From Rhodoferax sp. UBA4127 (GTDB lineage: Bacteria > Pseudomonadota > Gammaproteobacteria > Burkholderiales > Burkholderiaceae_C), in assembly GCA_002381045.1 (NCBI GenBank), contig DFWT01000262.1, positions 1-31,847 of the forward strand: a stretch of DNA of 31,847 nt, read 5' to 3'. A program made the translations under genes and the position numbers. The notes under the pieces are model-generated. The model searched no databases and was not told the DNA's origin. It worked only from the letters and a program-made list of their open reading frames with translations. This document shows positions 16,917 through 25,137 of the stretch, in pieces. Every line of letters begins with the position of its first letter. Positions within the stretch are counted from its first letter, which is position 1.

Positions 16917-17768
16917 TTAATCTTTTGGCTTGAAGCTGATTTCCAGCAGCGGAGGCACCCGCCCATCGGTATCGCGCGGGAGCACCTCAGTTTTGTCAAT
17001 TGCCTTCAGCACTGCTTCGTCCCAGCCTTTGTCACCACTGGACTTCAAAAGCTTGCGCCCGACGATGGTGCCATCTGGTGCGGTACGCACCTCCACCGTG
17101 GCGTTGGGGTTGCCCACCACTTCTTCGGTGAACACGATGTTTGGCTTGATGCGCGCTCGAATGCGGCCACCGTAGCTGGCCGAGGGCCCGGTGGCTACGG
17201 TGGCCGTGCCCGTGGCACTGGGGCTGCCGGTTGCGTTGGCCAGACCGGCAATACGCGCCAGGTTTTTGTCACGTTGCGCCTGAAGTTGTTTTTCTTCCAG
17301 CGCTGCCTTTTTCTTTTCCAAAGCCAGTTGCTTGGCGGCTTCGGCTTGCTTGGCTTGATCGGCCTTGAGCTTGTCGGCTTTCAGTTTGTCTTCTTTGAGC
17401 TTGGCTTGTTTTGCTTTCTCACGTTGATCAAGTTCAAGTTGCTTTTGCTTTTCAATGCGGCGTTTCTCGCGTTCCAAGGCGATCTCGGCCTGTGTGGGTT
17501 GGTCAAGCTCTTTTGGCGCAGGTGGCACTTTGGGTTGCACCACAGGCGGTGGCTCGGGGGCTTCCTGCAATTTGGGTGCGACGGCCTGCGGAATGGCCGA
17601 CCACAGTTCAGCCTCCGCACTGATGATCTGCGCGTCACGACGCCATTGCACGCTCAAGGTCAATGCGACCACGAGCAAACCATGGGCCAGCATGGCCAGC
17701 GCAAAGGCGCGTAGCAGCCCCGGCGTGGCAGGTGGCGCAAATTCCAGGCGGTCCGCAGTCGCGTTCAT
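16917..17768 (-). CDS. tolA: TolA, Tol-Pal envelope integrity protein
   Basis: The inner-membrane protein that reaches across the periplasm and transmits TolQR-driven force to Pal/TolB at the outer membrane. Of 283 residues: a short cytoplasmic head; one membrane helix (about 20-40, LRAFALAMLAHGLLVVALTL); a Pro-rich stretch (about 70-90); a long Lys/Ala/Glu/Gln-rich helix (about 95-180) with repeats such as KLKADKLKADQAKQAE; and a C-terminal TolA/TonB-like domain ending in PPLLEISFKPKD. It begins 12 nt after tolR. No good Shine-Dalgarno is seen, so coupling is likely. tolB and pal do not follow; dnaE comes in from the other strand. Confidence 0.92.
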   Translation of the reverse strand: MNATADRLEFAPPATPGLLRAFALAMLAHGLLVVALTLSVQWRRDAQIISAEAELWSAIPQAVAPKLQEAPEPPPVVQPKVPPAPKELDQPTQAEIALEREKRRIEKQKQLELDQREKAKQAKLKEDKLKADKLKADQAKQAEAAKQLALEKKKAALEEKQLQAQRDKNLARIAGLANATGSPSATGTATVATGPSASYGGRIRARIKPNIVFTEEVVGNPNATVEVRTAPDGTIVGRKLLKSSGDKGWDEAVLKAIDKTEVLPRDTDGRVPPLLEISFKPKD

Positions 17769-17780
17769 GCGGCTATGGGG

Positions 17781-18200
<420 letters not shown>

Positions 18201-18215
18201 GGGGTGCGCCTGTGC

Positions 18216-18908
18216 TTAGTGGGCTGTAGGCGTTTGTGCGCCCACGTTGCGTTGCAAGATGTTGGAAAACTCTTCCATGAAAGTTTCCAGCCGGATCGCA
18301 ATACGGTCAATGTCACGGGCAAAACGGTTGTAGGCCACCACCGCAGGAATTGCCGCAAACAGGCCAATGGCGGTGGCCACCAGCGCCTCGGCAATGCCGG
18401 GTGCCACAGTGGCCAGGGTCACTTGCGCCAGCGCCGCCAGGCCGTTGAACGCGTGCATGATGCCCCACACCGTGCCGAACAAACCCACATAGGGCGACAC
18501 CGAACCGACCGAGGCCAGAAACGACAAGTGCGTTTCTATGTTGTCCATCTCGCGTTGGTAGCTGGCCCGCATGGCTCGGCGGGCTCCGTCCATCAGGCTG
18601 CTGGCGTCGGTGATGCGGCGCTCGCGCAGCTTTTGGTACTCGCGCATGCCACTGGCAAAAATGCGCTCCATCGGGCCACCGGTGCTGGCACGTTTGGTGG
18701 CTGTCGCAAACAGGTCGTTCAGGCTGGTACCCGACCAGAATTCGCGCTCAAAATCTTCGTTGAGTTTTTTAACTTTGCCCAGTGAAAACAGCTTGCGAAA
18801 AATCGCCGCCCAGCTGGCGACAGACACCACCAAAAGCAGCAGCATCACCGCCTGCACCACCAGGCTGGCGTTGAGCACCAGTTGAAAAATTGAGAGGTCT
18901 TGGGTCAT
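18216..18908 (-). CDS. tolQ: TolQ, Tol-Pal motor subunit
   Basis: An ExbB/TolQ/MotA-family protein of 230 residues. Seen: the first membrane helix (about 12-35, LVVQAVMLLLLVVSVASWAAIF), a cytoplasmic loop, and the paired helices containing SVSPYVGLFGTVWGIMHAF and PGIAEALVATAIGLFAAIPAVVAYN, which are the family signatures. The start at 18908 matches the family N-terminus (MTQDLSIFQLV) and its ATG overlaps the ybgC stop (ATGA). No Shine-Dalgarno sequence lies in the 15 nt upstream, so translation probably depends on ribosomes arriving from ybgC, which matters because ybgC is frameshifted. Confidence 0.95.
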   Translation of the reverse strand: MTQDLSIFQLVLNASLVVQAVMLLLLVVSVASWAAIFRKLFSLGKVKKLNEDFEREFWSGTSLNDLFATATKRASTGGPMERIFASGMREYQKLRERRITDASSLMDGARRAMRASYQREMDNIETHLSFLASVGSVSPYVGLFGTVWGIMHAFNGLAALAQVTLATVAPGIAEALVATAIGLFAAIPAVVAYNRFARDIDRIAIRLETFMEEFSNILQRNVGAQTPTAH

Positions 18909-19328
18909 GTCAGGGCGTGAAGAATTTGGGGCGGGATTCTGGCGGGTTTCAAGGTCAGCGCATCCACCCAACTGGCACGGATGGTGGCTTCGCAAAGCAG
19001 GGCCGTGCTGATTTTGCCTACCAGCCGGGCTTCCTGATGAATTGTCATGGATGCGCGTCCTGGCTCTTTGAGTGAAGTTGTAACCAAGAGTTCATCATCG
19101 AGTTTGGCGCTTTTGAGAAAACGCACCTGGGCATCGCTCACCACAAATATGCCGCCCACGGTGTCACGCAGGTGCTGCTGGCTGATGCCCTTGGCGCGCA
19201 GCCATTCGGTGCGGGAACGCTCAAAAAACTTCAGGTAGTTGGCATAAAAAACAATGCCACCGGCATGCCTCCCAATAGACCCTAATCGGCCAACTGAAAA
19301 CCTCTGAGGTGGTGGCAGACTGCTTCAC
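18905..19328 (-). pseudogene. ybgC: YbgC-type acyl-CoA thioesterase, frameshifted (net loss of 5 nt)
   Basis: The hot-dog-fold thioesterase of tol-pal operons. Translation would start at GTG 19328, which overlaps the aminotransferase stop (GTGA) and has AAGGTG about 8 nt upstream, giving VKQSATTSEVFSWPIRVYWE (codon 20 at 19269-19271). The family then continues DTDAGGIVFYANYLKFFERSRTEWL, but only GCAT (19265-19268) lies between the Glu and Ala codons where nine bases are expected, so the frame shifts and stops soon after. The second frame runs from AGG (19264) to the stop at 18905 with normal family sequence. The missing DTD includes the catalytic Asp (equivalent to Asp18 of E. coli YbgC). This is either a real null mutation or a sequencing error. 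Confidence 0.85.
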
Positions 19329-20509
19329 GTCAGCAACACCTTCAGGCGCGCAATGGCGGCTTCAAGCTGGGGCATCGAATTGGCGGTGGAGAAGCGGATG
19401 AAATGCTGGGTGTCCGCATGACCAAAGTCGCGCCCTGGAGTGACTGCCACATGAGCGCGGTTCATGATCTCAAAGGCCAGATCCCAACTGCCATTGACCC
19501 CCAGCTTATGGCAGGCAGCAGAGCAATCGGCCCAGGCGTAAAACGCACCGTCAGGCATCACTGGCACCCTCAGGCCAAGCGCATTAAGCGCAGGGATGAA
19601 GTAGTCGCGCCGCGCCTTGAATTCCGCGCGGCGGCGCTCGTACTCAAGCAGGCTTTCATCTTCAAAACACGCCAGTGCCGCGTACTGTGAAATGGTGTTG
19701 GGGCAGATGAACAGGTTTTGCGCCAAGCGTTCAATCACACCCACCAGCGCCTCGGGCACCACCATCCAGCCCAGCCGCCAACCGGTCATGTTGAAGTATT
19801 TGGAAAAGCTGTTGATGCTGATGATTTGATCGTCCAGGGTCAAGGCGGTCTGGCCGAAGGCGGAGTCGTGGCTTAGCCCCAGGTAAATCTCATCAATGAT
19901 AGAAACACCTCCTAGCCCTTGTACTACCTCATGAATGCGCTTCATTTCTGATAGTGCTATGGAAGTGCCGGTCGGGTTGGACGGTGATGCCAGCAACACG
20001 CCACGGGTCTTGGGGCCCCAAGCCTCACGCACCTTGTTGGCACTGAGCTGAAAGCGTTCTTCTGCGGTGGTAGGGATCAGCACTGCCGTGCCATCCGCCG
20101 CCGCCACAAAGTGCCTGTTGCAGGGGTAGCTGGGGTCGGGCATCAGGATCTCGTCACCGGCTTCGATCAACGCCAGGCAAGCCAGTTGCAGGGCGGCTGA
20201 CGCGCCGGCGGTGACCACGATGCGGCTGGCCGGCACGACGGCGCCAAAGCGGCTGCGGTACCAATTGCTGATGCTCTCGCGCAACTCGGGCAGGCCGGTG
20301 GCAGGGGTGTAATGCGACAGGCCATTGCGTATGGCCTGGTTGGCGGCCTCCTGGACCAGCGGTGGTGCGGTGAAGTCAGGCTCGCCGATGTTCAGGAAGA
20401 TCATCGGCTTATTGGTCTGTGCGACCTCTGCCGCGACCTTGCTGGCCGCCTTGGCGACCTCCATCACATAAAACGGCTCAATGCGCTGGGCGCGCTGGGT
20501 GACTCGCAT
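19325..20509 (-). CDS. PLP-dependent class I/II aminotransferase
   Basis: A fold-type I aminotransferase of 394 residues. Seen: FLNIGEPDF near the N-terminus, HYTPATGLPELRESI, VVTAGASAALQL, PDPSYPCNRHF, SPSNPTGT, IIDEIYLGLSH, and the PLP-binding lysine K237 in NSFSKYFNMTGWRLGW. The C-terminal arginine region reads HFIRFSTANS. The substrate cannot be fixed; it is AlaA/AspC-like. ATG 20509 is chosen over an upstream in-frame start because it has TAAGG 5 nt away and leads straight into the conserved RAQRIEPFYVMEV segment. It lies 7 nt after nusB, and its stop overlaps the ybgC start. Confidence 0.92.
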   Translation of the reverse strand: MRVTQRAQRIEPFYVMEVAKAASKVAAEVAQTNKPMIFLNIGEPDFTAPPLVQEAANQAIRNGLSHYTPATGLPELRESISNWYRSRFGAVVPASRIVVTAGASAALQLACLALIEAGDEILMPDPSYPCNRHFVAAADGTAVLIPTTAEERFQLSANKVREAWGPKTRGVLLASPSNPTGTSIALSEMKRIHEVVQGLGGVSIIDEIYLGLSHDSAFGQTALTLDDQIISINSFSKYFNMTGWRLGWMVVPEALVGVIERLAQNLFICPNTISQYAALACFEDESLLEYERRRAEFKARRDYFIPALNALGLRVPVMPDGAFYAWADCSAACHKLGVNGSWDLAFEIMNRAHVAVTPGRDFGHADTQHFIRFSTANSMPQLEAAIARLKVLLT

Positions 20510-20516
20510 CACGACC

Positions 20517-21047
20517 TTAGCTTCTGGCACCTTTGTCGGCAGCGACTTCGGCCTCGCGCAGTTGCCGCGCCAGTCCATTGAGTACGCCGTTCACATACTT
20601 GTGGCCATCGGTGCCGCCAAACTCTTTGGCCAGTTCGATGCATTCATTGAGCACCACGCGCCAGGGCACGTCCAGACAATGCTGCAACTCGTAGGCGCCG
20701 ATCCACATGACTGCGTGCTCGATGGGTGAGATCTCGGCAATCTTGCGGTCGAGCAAGGGGGTGATATGGGCGTCCAGAACTTCGGCTTGCTCGGCGCAGC
20801 CGCGCAGCAGAGCATCAAAGTGCACCGAGTCGGCCTTGGAAAAACCGGCCAGGTCGCGGGTGAAAACATCTACCGCATCGATGTCGTTTTTCCCGACCAG
20901 CACTTGGTACAGGCCTTGAAGCGCAAATTCACGAGCGCGCGAGCGGTCAGACTTACTGGCTGCCTTGCGCGCACCGGTGCTGGTGAGCCCTTTGCGGGGC
21001 TGCGGTGGCGGACGCTTGGTGGTTTTGGGGTGGCTGGATTCGCTCAT
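20517..21047 (-). CDS. nusB: Transcription antitermination factor NusB
   Basis: An all-helical antitermination factor that binds boxA RNA with NusE (S10) during rRNA transcription. It is 176 residues, with a basic, probably disordered N-terminal extension of about 30 residues, then RSRAREFALQGLYQ, the family start. The typical end ECIELAKEFGGTDGHKYVNGVLNGL is intact. ATG 21047 overlaps the ribH stop (ATGA) and has GAGG 7 nt upstream. The ribH-nusB order is very common in bacteria. Confidence 0.96.
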   Translation of the reverse strand: MSESSHPKTTKRPPPQPRKGLTSTGARKAASKSDRSRAREFALQGLYQVLVGKNDIDAVDVFTRDLAGFSKADSVHFDALLRGCAEQAEVLDAHITPLLDRKIAEISPIEHAVMWIGAYELQHCLDVPWRVVLNECIELAKEFGGTDGHKYVNGVLNGLARQLREAEVAADKGARS

Positions 21048-21520
21048 CAGATGTCCTCTAACAGGTTGGCCATTTCAACCGCCACACGGGCGGCATCACG
21101 GCCCTTGTCGGTTTGGCGGGCAAGGGCTTGGTCAAGGTTTTCGGTGGTCAGGATGGCGTTGGCTATCGGGATTTGGTGGTCGAGCGCGACGCGGCTCACG
21201 CCGGCGCCAGATTCGTTGGCCACCAGTTCAAAATGGTAAGTTTCACCGCGAATGATGCATCCCAGTGCGATCAGCGCGTCAAACTTGAGTTTGTCCGCCA
21301 TTGCCATCAAGGCCAACGGGACCTCCAGCGCGCCGGGCACTTGCACCAGAGTGATGTTTTTCTCTGCCACACCCAGTGCCAGCAACTCGGCTTTGCAGGC
21401 CGCCGCCAGGGCGTCGGTGATGCCCGCATTGAAGCGCGCTTGCACGATGCCAATGCTGAGCTTTTTACCGTTCAAACGGCTGTCGGTGGCATCCAGCGTG
21501 CCTTGGTCTGCGATCAGCAT
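21047..21520 (-). CDS. ribH: 6,7-dimethyl-8-ribityllumazine synthase
   Basis: The penultimate enzyme of riboflavin synthesis, joining the ribityl-aminouracil and dihydroxybutanone phosphate to form lumazine in a multimeric shell. At 157 residues it is full length. Motifs: VQARFNAGITDAL, VPGALEVPLAL, and GCIIRGETYHFE with the catalytic His, then SRVALDHQIPIANAILTTEN. ATG 21520 has AGGAA with a 5-nt spacer. It starts 20 nt after ribBX and overlaps nusB. Confidence 0.97.
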   Translation of the reverse strand: MLIADQGTLDATDSRLNGKKLSIGIVQARFNAGITDALAAACKAELLALGVAEKNITLVQVPGALEVPLALMAMADKLKFDALIALGCIIRGETYHFELVANESGAGVSRVALDHQIPIANAILTTENLDQALARQTDKGRDAARVAVEMANLLEDI

Positions 21521-21540
21521 AGAAGTTCCTAATTGATGTG

Positions 21541-22656
21541 TCAGGGAGCCACGTAGCCCACAATTTCAAGGCCGTAACCGGTCATGCTGGGCATGCGCCT
21601 GGGCGTTCCCATCAGTTTCATTTTGCGCACGCCACATTCGCGCAGAATTTGTGCGCCAACCCCGTAAGTACGCAGGTCCATCCTGCCACGCTCTGGCCCG
21701 TGGCTGGCACGTGCGGTGCCGTCAAACTGGGCCAACAACTGCGCGCTGTTTTCGCCACAGTTCAAAAACACCACTACGCCTTTGCCTTCAGACGCCACTC
21801 GCGCCAAGCTGGCGTCTAGGCTCCAGGAGTGCATGGCGCGGCCCACTTCCAGGGCATCCAGCACCGACAAAGGTTCATGTACCCTGGCCAGCACCGCTTC
21901 ATCGGCTTCCCATTGGCCTGTGACCAAGGCAAGGTGCACGCCATGGGCAGTTTTGTCCTTGAAGGCATGCAGGGTGAATTCGCCAAAGGCGGTTTTCATC
22001 GGGCGGGCACCGATGTGCTCCACCAGGGATTCGACCCGGCTGCGGTGGTGAATCAAATCGGCAATGGTGCCAATCTTGAGGCCGTGCTCAGCCGCAAAGA
22101 GTTGCAGATCAGGCAGGCGCGCCATGGTGCCGTCGTCCTTCATGATCTCGCAGATCATGGCAGCTGGTGTGCAGCCGGCCATGGCAGCCAAGTCACAGCC
22201 GGCTTCGGTGTGGCCAGCGCGCATCAGCACTCCGCCTTCGACCGCTTGCAAGGGGAAGATGTGGCCAGGCTGCACCAAGTCATCGGGCTTGGCGTCTTTG
22301 GCCACCGCTGCTTGCACTGTACGGGCCCGGTCAGCGGCAGAAATGCCAGTGGTGACACCTTCAGCCGCTTCGATAGACACGGTGAATGCGGTTCCTTTTT
22401 TGTCGCCGTTGCGCGCGGTCATGGGTGGCAGTTGCAGGCGCTCACAGCGTTCACGAGTCAGCGTCAGGCAAATCAAGCCACGACCAAACTTGGCCATGAA
22501 GTTGACCGCCTCGGCCGTCACATGGTCGGCGGCCATGATCAGGTCGCCTTCGTTTTCGCGGTCTTCTTCGTCGACCAGAATCACCATGCGCCCAGCGCGC
22601 ATGTCGGCCACGATGTCTTCGATGGGTGAAATTGGGACAGGGGTAAGTGTCGTCAT
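21541..22656 (-). CDS. ribBX: RibBX: DHBP synthase with degenerate GTP cyclohydrolase II-like domain
   Basis: The N-terminal half (about 1-205) is 3,4-dihydroxy-2-butanone 4-phosphate synthase with intact motifs: VDEEDRENEGDLIMAAD, GLICLTL, RAGHTEAGCDLA. The C-terminal half aligns with GTP cyclohydrolase II but lacks the zinc cysteines (the C...CxC region reads HEPL ... MHSWS) and the EGRGIGL catalytic segment, so it should not open GTP. This matches the RibBX architecture known from Proteobacteria. Start: ATG 22656 (371 aa) fits the family N-terminus; an in-frame TTG lies 15 nt upstream. No clear Shine-Dalgarno is seen. It begins 11 nt after the ribE stop. Confidence 0.92.
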   Translation of the reverse strand: MTTLTPVPISPIEDIVADMRAGRMVILVDEEDRENEGDLIMAADHVTAEAVNFMAKFGRGLICLTLTRERCERLQLPPMTARNGDKKGTAFTVSIEAAEGVTTGISAADRARTVQAAVAKDAKPDDLVQPGHIFPLQAVEGGVLMRAGHTEAGCDLAAMAGCTPAAMICEIMKDDGTMARLPDLQLFAAEHGLKIGTIADLIHHRSRVESLVEHIGARPMKTAFGEFTLHAFKDKTAHGVHLALVTGQWEADEAVLARVHEPLSVLDALEVGRAMHSWSLDASLARVASEGKGVVVFLNCGENSAQLLAQFDGTARASHGPERGRMDLRTYGVGAQILRECGVRKMKLMGTPRRMPSMTGYGLEIVGYVAP

Positions 22657-22667
22657 CAGGCTAGATC

Positions 22668-23300
22668 TCAAATATTTTGGCCAGGTGTGTCACCCAGCAT
22701 GCGCTCCACATAGCGCGCGATCAAATCAATTTCCAGGTTTACCAAGGTACCTGTCGTAAGGTGGCCCAGGGCGGTGTTTTGCACCGTGTGCGGAATCAGG
22801 TTGATACTCACCTCACAACCCTCGGACAGGTCAGTGATGCGGTTGATCGTCAGGCTTACGCCATTGACGGTGATGGAACCTTTGTAAGCCAGATACTTGG
22901 CCAACATTTTGGGCGCAAGCACACGCAGCTCCCAGCTTTCACTGATCTGCTCAAAGTAGGTGACCTGCCCGACCCCATCCACATGACCCGAAACGATGTG
23001 CCCACCCAGCCGATCGTTGGCGCGCAGGGCTTTTTCAAGGTTGACTGCGCCTAAAGCATTCAACCCCGCTGTTTTGCTGAGCGACTCGCTAGAGATGTCG
23101 ATGGTGAATTGGGACTGCACAGGCTCAAATGTGGTGACTGTCATGCAGGCGCCATTGAGCGCAATGCTGTCGCCCAAGCCCATATCGTCCAGGTAGCCGG
23201 GCGGACAAACGATGGTCAGGCGCTTGCCATGCGCCGAAGTGTCGCCCAAGGGCTCAATCTGCGAAATGCGGCCAACGCCGCTGATGATTCCTGTAAACAT
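22668..23300 (-). CDS. ribE: Riboflavin synthase, alpha subunit
   Basis: Dismutates two lumazine molecules to riboflavin and the ribityl-aminouracil. It is 210 residues with the usual duplicated lumazine-binding barrels: the first starts MFTGIISGVGRI and contains NGACMTV; the second contains GHIVSGHVDGVGQV and NGVSLTIN. ATG 23300 gives the canonical N-terminus; an AGG directly abuts the start, with no well-placed ribosome site. Called ribC in some naming schemes. Confidence 0.97.
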   Translation of the reverse strand: MFTGIISGVGRISQIEPLGDTSAHGKRLTIVCPPGYLDDMGLGDSIALNGACMTVTTFEPVQSQFTIDISSESLSKTAGLNALGAVNLEKALRANDRLGGHIVSGHVDGVGQVTYFEQISESWELRVLAPKMLAKYLAYKGSITVNGVSLTINRITDLSEGCEVSINLIPHTVQNTALGHLTTGTLVNLEIDLIARYVERMLGDTPGQNI

Positions 23301-23316
23301 CCTGCTATTTTCGCAG

Positions 23317-23337
23317 GGAAAGGCCAGCAGGCTTTCC
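23317..23337 (-). other. Stem-loop between ribD and ribE
   Basis: In the 66-nt gap, the minus strand reads GGAAAGCC-TGCT-GGCCTTTCC: eight pairs with one bulged base and a 4-nt loop, ending 16 nt before the ribE start. No T run follows. It may affect mRNA stability or ribE translation; no known riboswitch pattern is recognised. Confidence 0.3.
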
Positions 23338-23366
23338 GGCTGCCATTTGGCCGCGTTGGCAGTCGC

Positions 23367-24521
23367 CTAAAACTGGTCTCGCCCGGGCAGCCGGGCGACC
23401 ACACGCAGGTCTGGCCCAACCCGCTCCACACTCTGGAAGCTCAGATTGATGGCTTCGTCCATTTGCGTCAAAGGACCAAAGTTGAGCATGCCCTGTCCCA
23501 TGCCCAGTAGCTTGGGGGCCAGGTACAGCAAAAACTCATCCACCAGGCCTTCACGTACAAACGAGCCGTTGAGTTTGTGGCCGGCCTCCAGGTGAAGTTC
23601 ATTGATTTCGCGTTTGGCCAAGTCCAGCAGCATGGCGTTCAAATCGACTTTGCTTTCGGTTCCTGGCGTCAAACCCGGCATGTATATCACCGTGGCACCG
23701 CGCGCCTCAAGTGCCGCTTTCTTTACATCATTTGGCACTGCGGCGTACATGTAGCAAGTGCGACCAGCTATAAAAAACGAAGCATCAAGCGGCGTCTCCA
23801 ACTGGCTGTCAACAATCACCAAATGGGGTTGCCGTGGGGTGTCAACCAGCCGAACGTTCAGTACCGGGTTGTCTGCCAGCACCGTGCCAATGCCGGTAAG
23901 TACGGCACAGGCGCGGGCGCGCCAAGCATGGCCGTCCGCACGCGCTGGCTCTGAGGTGATCCATTGGCTGGCGCCGTTGTTGAGCGCGGTTTGCCCATCC
24001 AACGAGGCGGCAATTTTCATGCGTACCCAGGGTGTTTTGCGGATCATGCGGCTGAAAAAACCAATGTTGAGCTCACGCGACTCAATGGCGAGAGGGTGAT
24101 CGGCTGGCAACACCTCCACTGTGACGCCCGCCGCCCGTAAGCGCGCAAAGCCCTGGCCAGACACCAGCGGATTCGGGTCGGTGTTGGTGGCGACCACCTT
24201 GGCTATGCCTGCGGCAATCAGCGCATCGCAGCACGGGCCAGTGCGGCCGTGATGCGAACACGGTTCAAGTGTGACATAAACGGTTGCCCCTGCGACAGAG
24301 TAGCCGCCAGCTGCCGCGTCGCGCAAGGCCATGATTTCGGCGTGCGGGCCGCCGGCTTGTTGGGTGTGGCCTTGGCCAATGAGTTGACCGCTGGCAGACA
24401 CCACCGCACAGCCAACGGATGGGTTCGGCGGAGCAATCAATTGCGCTGCCTTTGCTAGCGACAAGGTGGATTGAAGTATTTTTTGTGGCATTTTCGTTGC
24501 TTCAACAGGAAACTCCAGCAT
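23367..24521 (-). CDS. ribD: Bifunctional riboflavin pyrimidine deaminase/reductase
   Basis: Deaminates and then reduces the pyrimidine intermediate of riboflavin synthesis. The deaminase half (about 10-150) carries the zinc motifs HAE and PCSHHGRTGPC; the reductase half (about 155-384) carries RMKIAASLDGQTAL, an NADPH-binding region and LHLEAGHKLNGSFV. Two starts are possible: ATG 24521 (384 aa) or ATG 24491, which begins MPQKIL. Neither has a clear ribosome site. It heads the rib-nusB-tol run, and its 5' end faces the minor-pilin cluster; the ATG at 24521 lies on a CATG palindrome shared with an ATG on the other strand. Confidence 0.95.
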   Translation of the reverse strand: MLEFPVEATKMPQKILQSTLSLAKAAQLIAPPNPSVGCAVVSASGQLIGQGHTQQAGGPHAEIMALRDAAAGGYSVAGATVYVTLEPCSHHGRTGPCCDALIAAGIAKVVATNTDPNPLVSGQGFARLRAAGVTVEVLPADHPLAIESRELNIGFFSRMIRKTPWVRMKIAASLDGQTALNNGASQWITSEPARADGHAWRARACAVLTGIGTVLADNPVLNVRLVDTPRQPHLVIVDSQLETPLDASFFIAGRTCYMYAAVPNDVKKAALEARGATVIYMPGLTPGTESKVDLNAMLLDLAKREINELHLEAGHKLNGSFVREGLVDEFLLYLAPKLLGMGQGMLNFGPLTQMDEAINLSFQSVERVGPDLRVVARLPGRDQF

Positions 24522-24603
24522 GGCTTACCGTTTGTCCGATGATATTCGCCGACCATCAGTTACCGATGCCTCATACGCAGCGAAAGTGGATAAGCTCCCG
24601 CCC

Positions 24604-25137
24604 ATGAAATCTCGTCAGTATGGATTTACATTGGTTGAGTTGCTAGTGACCATTGCAGTGGTCATGGTGCTCACGGTGCTGGCCGTGCCCAGTTTTCAAA
24701 CCTTCTTGGCGGGTCGGCAGATAGAGGCCACCGCTGACACTTTGGTCAGTGATTTTCGGTATGCACGATCGGAGGCAGTTAAACGCGCCAATCGGGTCAC
24801 GATTTGTCCGTCGATCACGGGCTCATCATGCACGGGTTCGGGAGGGCTATGGAAGAACGGCTGGATCGTGTTTGTGGATGAAGATGGTGATGGCACGGTT
24901 GATGTGGGCGATGTGGTTTTGAAGGTTCAGGATGCTTTACCTGGCATTGCCTCGATTGCCGCGGCCAATGGGACTTCTCGTTACCAGTTTGTTTTTCAGC
25001 CTACCGGTTGGTCGCAGGCAGCCTCGGAAACTTTGTGGGTAACGCCGTCTGTAAGTTCGAGTTCTCCCCGCTTGGTATGTGTTTCCAATAAAGGACGTGC
25101 TGCAATTCGTCCGAAAGGTACGGCATCATGCGCATGA
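24604..25137 (+). CDS. fimT: FimT/GspH-family minor pilin
   Basis: A type IV prepilin of 177 residues from ATG 24604: a short basic leader, cleavage after Gly in YG/FTLVELLVTIAV with the required Glu at +5, then a hydrophobic helix and the GspH/FimT pseudopilin domain. FimT-type minor pilins can bind DNA in some naturally transformable bacteria. The first gene of the minor-pilin run. Its start is uncertain: 24604 fits a normal leader but has no ribosome site, while an in-frame ATG at 24520 has AGGA 9 nt upstream and would give a 34-residue leader. The stop overlaps the start of pilV. Confidence 0.88.
   Translation: MKSRQYGFTLVELLVTIAVVMVLTVLAVPSFQTFLAGRQIEATADTLVSDFRYARSEAVKRANRVTICPSITGSSCTGSGGLWKNGWIVFVDEDGDGTVDVGDVVLKVQDALPGIASIAAANGTSRYQFVFQPTGWSQAASETLWVTPSVSSSSPRLVCVSNKGRAAIRPKGTASCA

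Noticed and set aside
18909..18995. N-terminal extension of TolQ
   Set aside because: The extra 29 codons lie within ybgC and do not resemble TolQ, which normally begins at the MTQDLSIF-type start.
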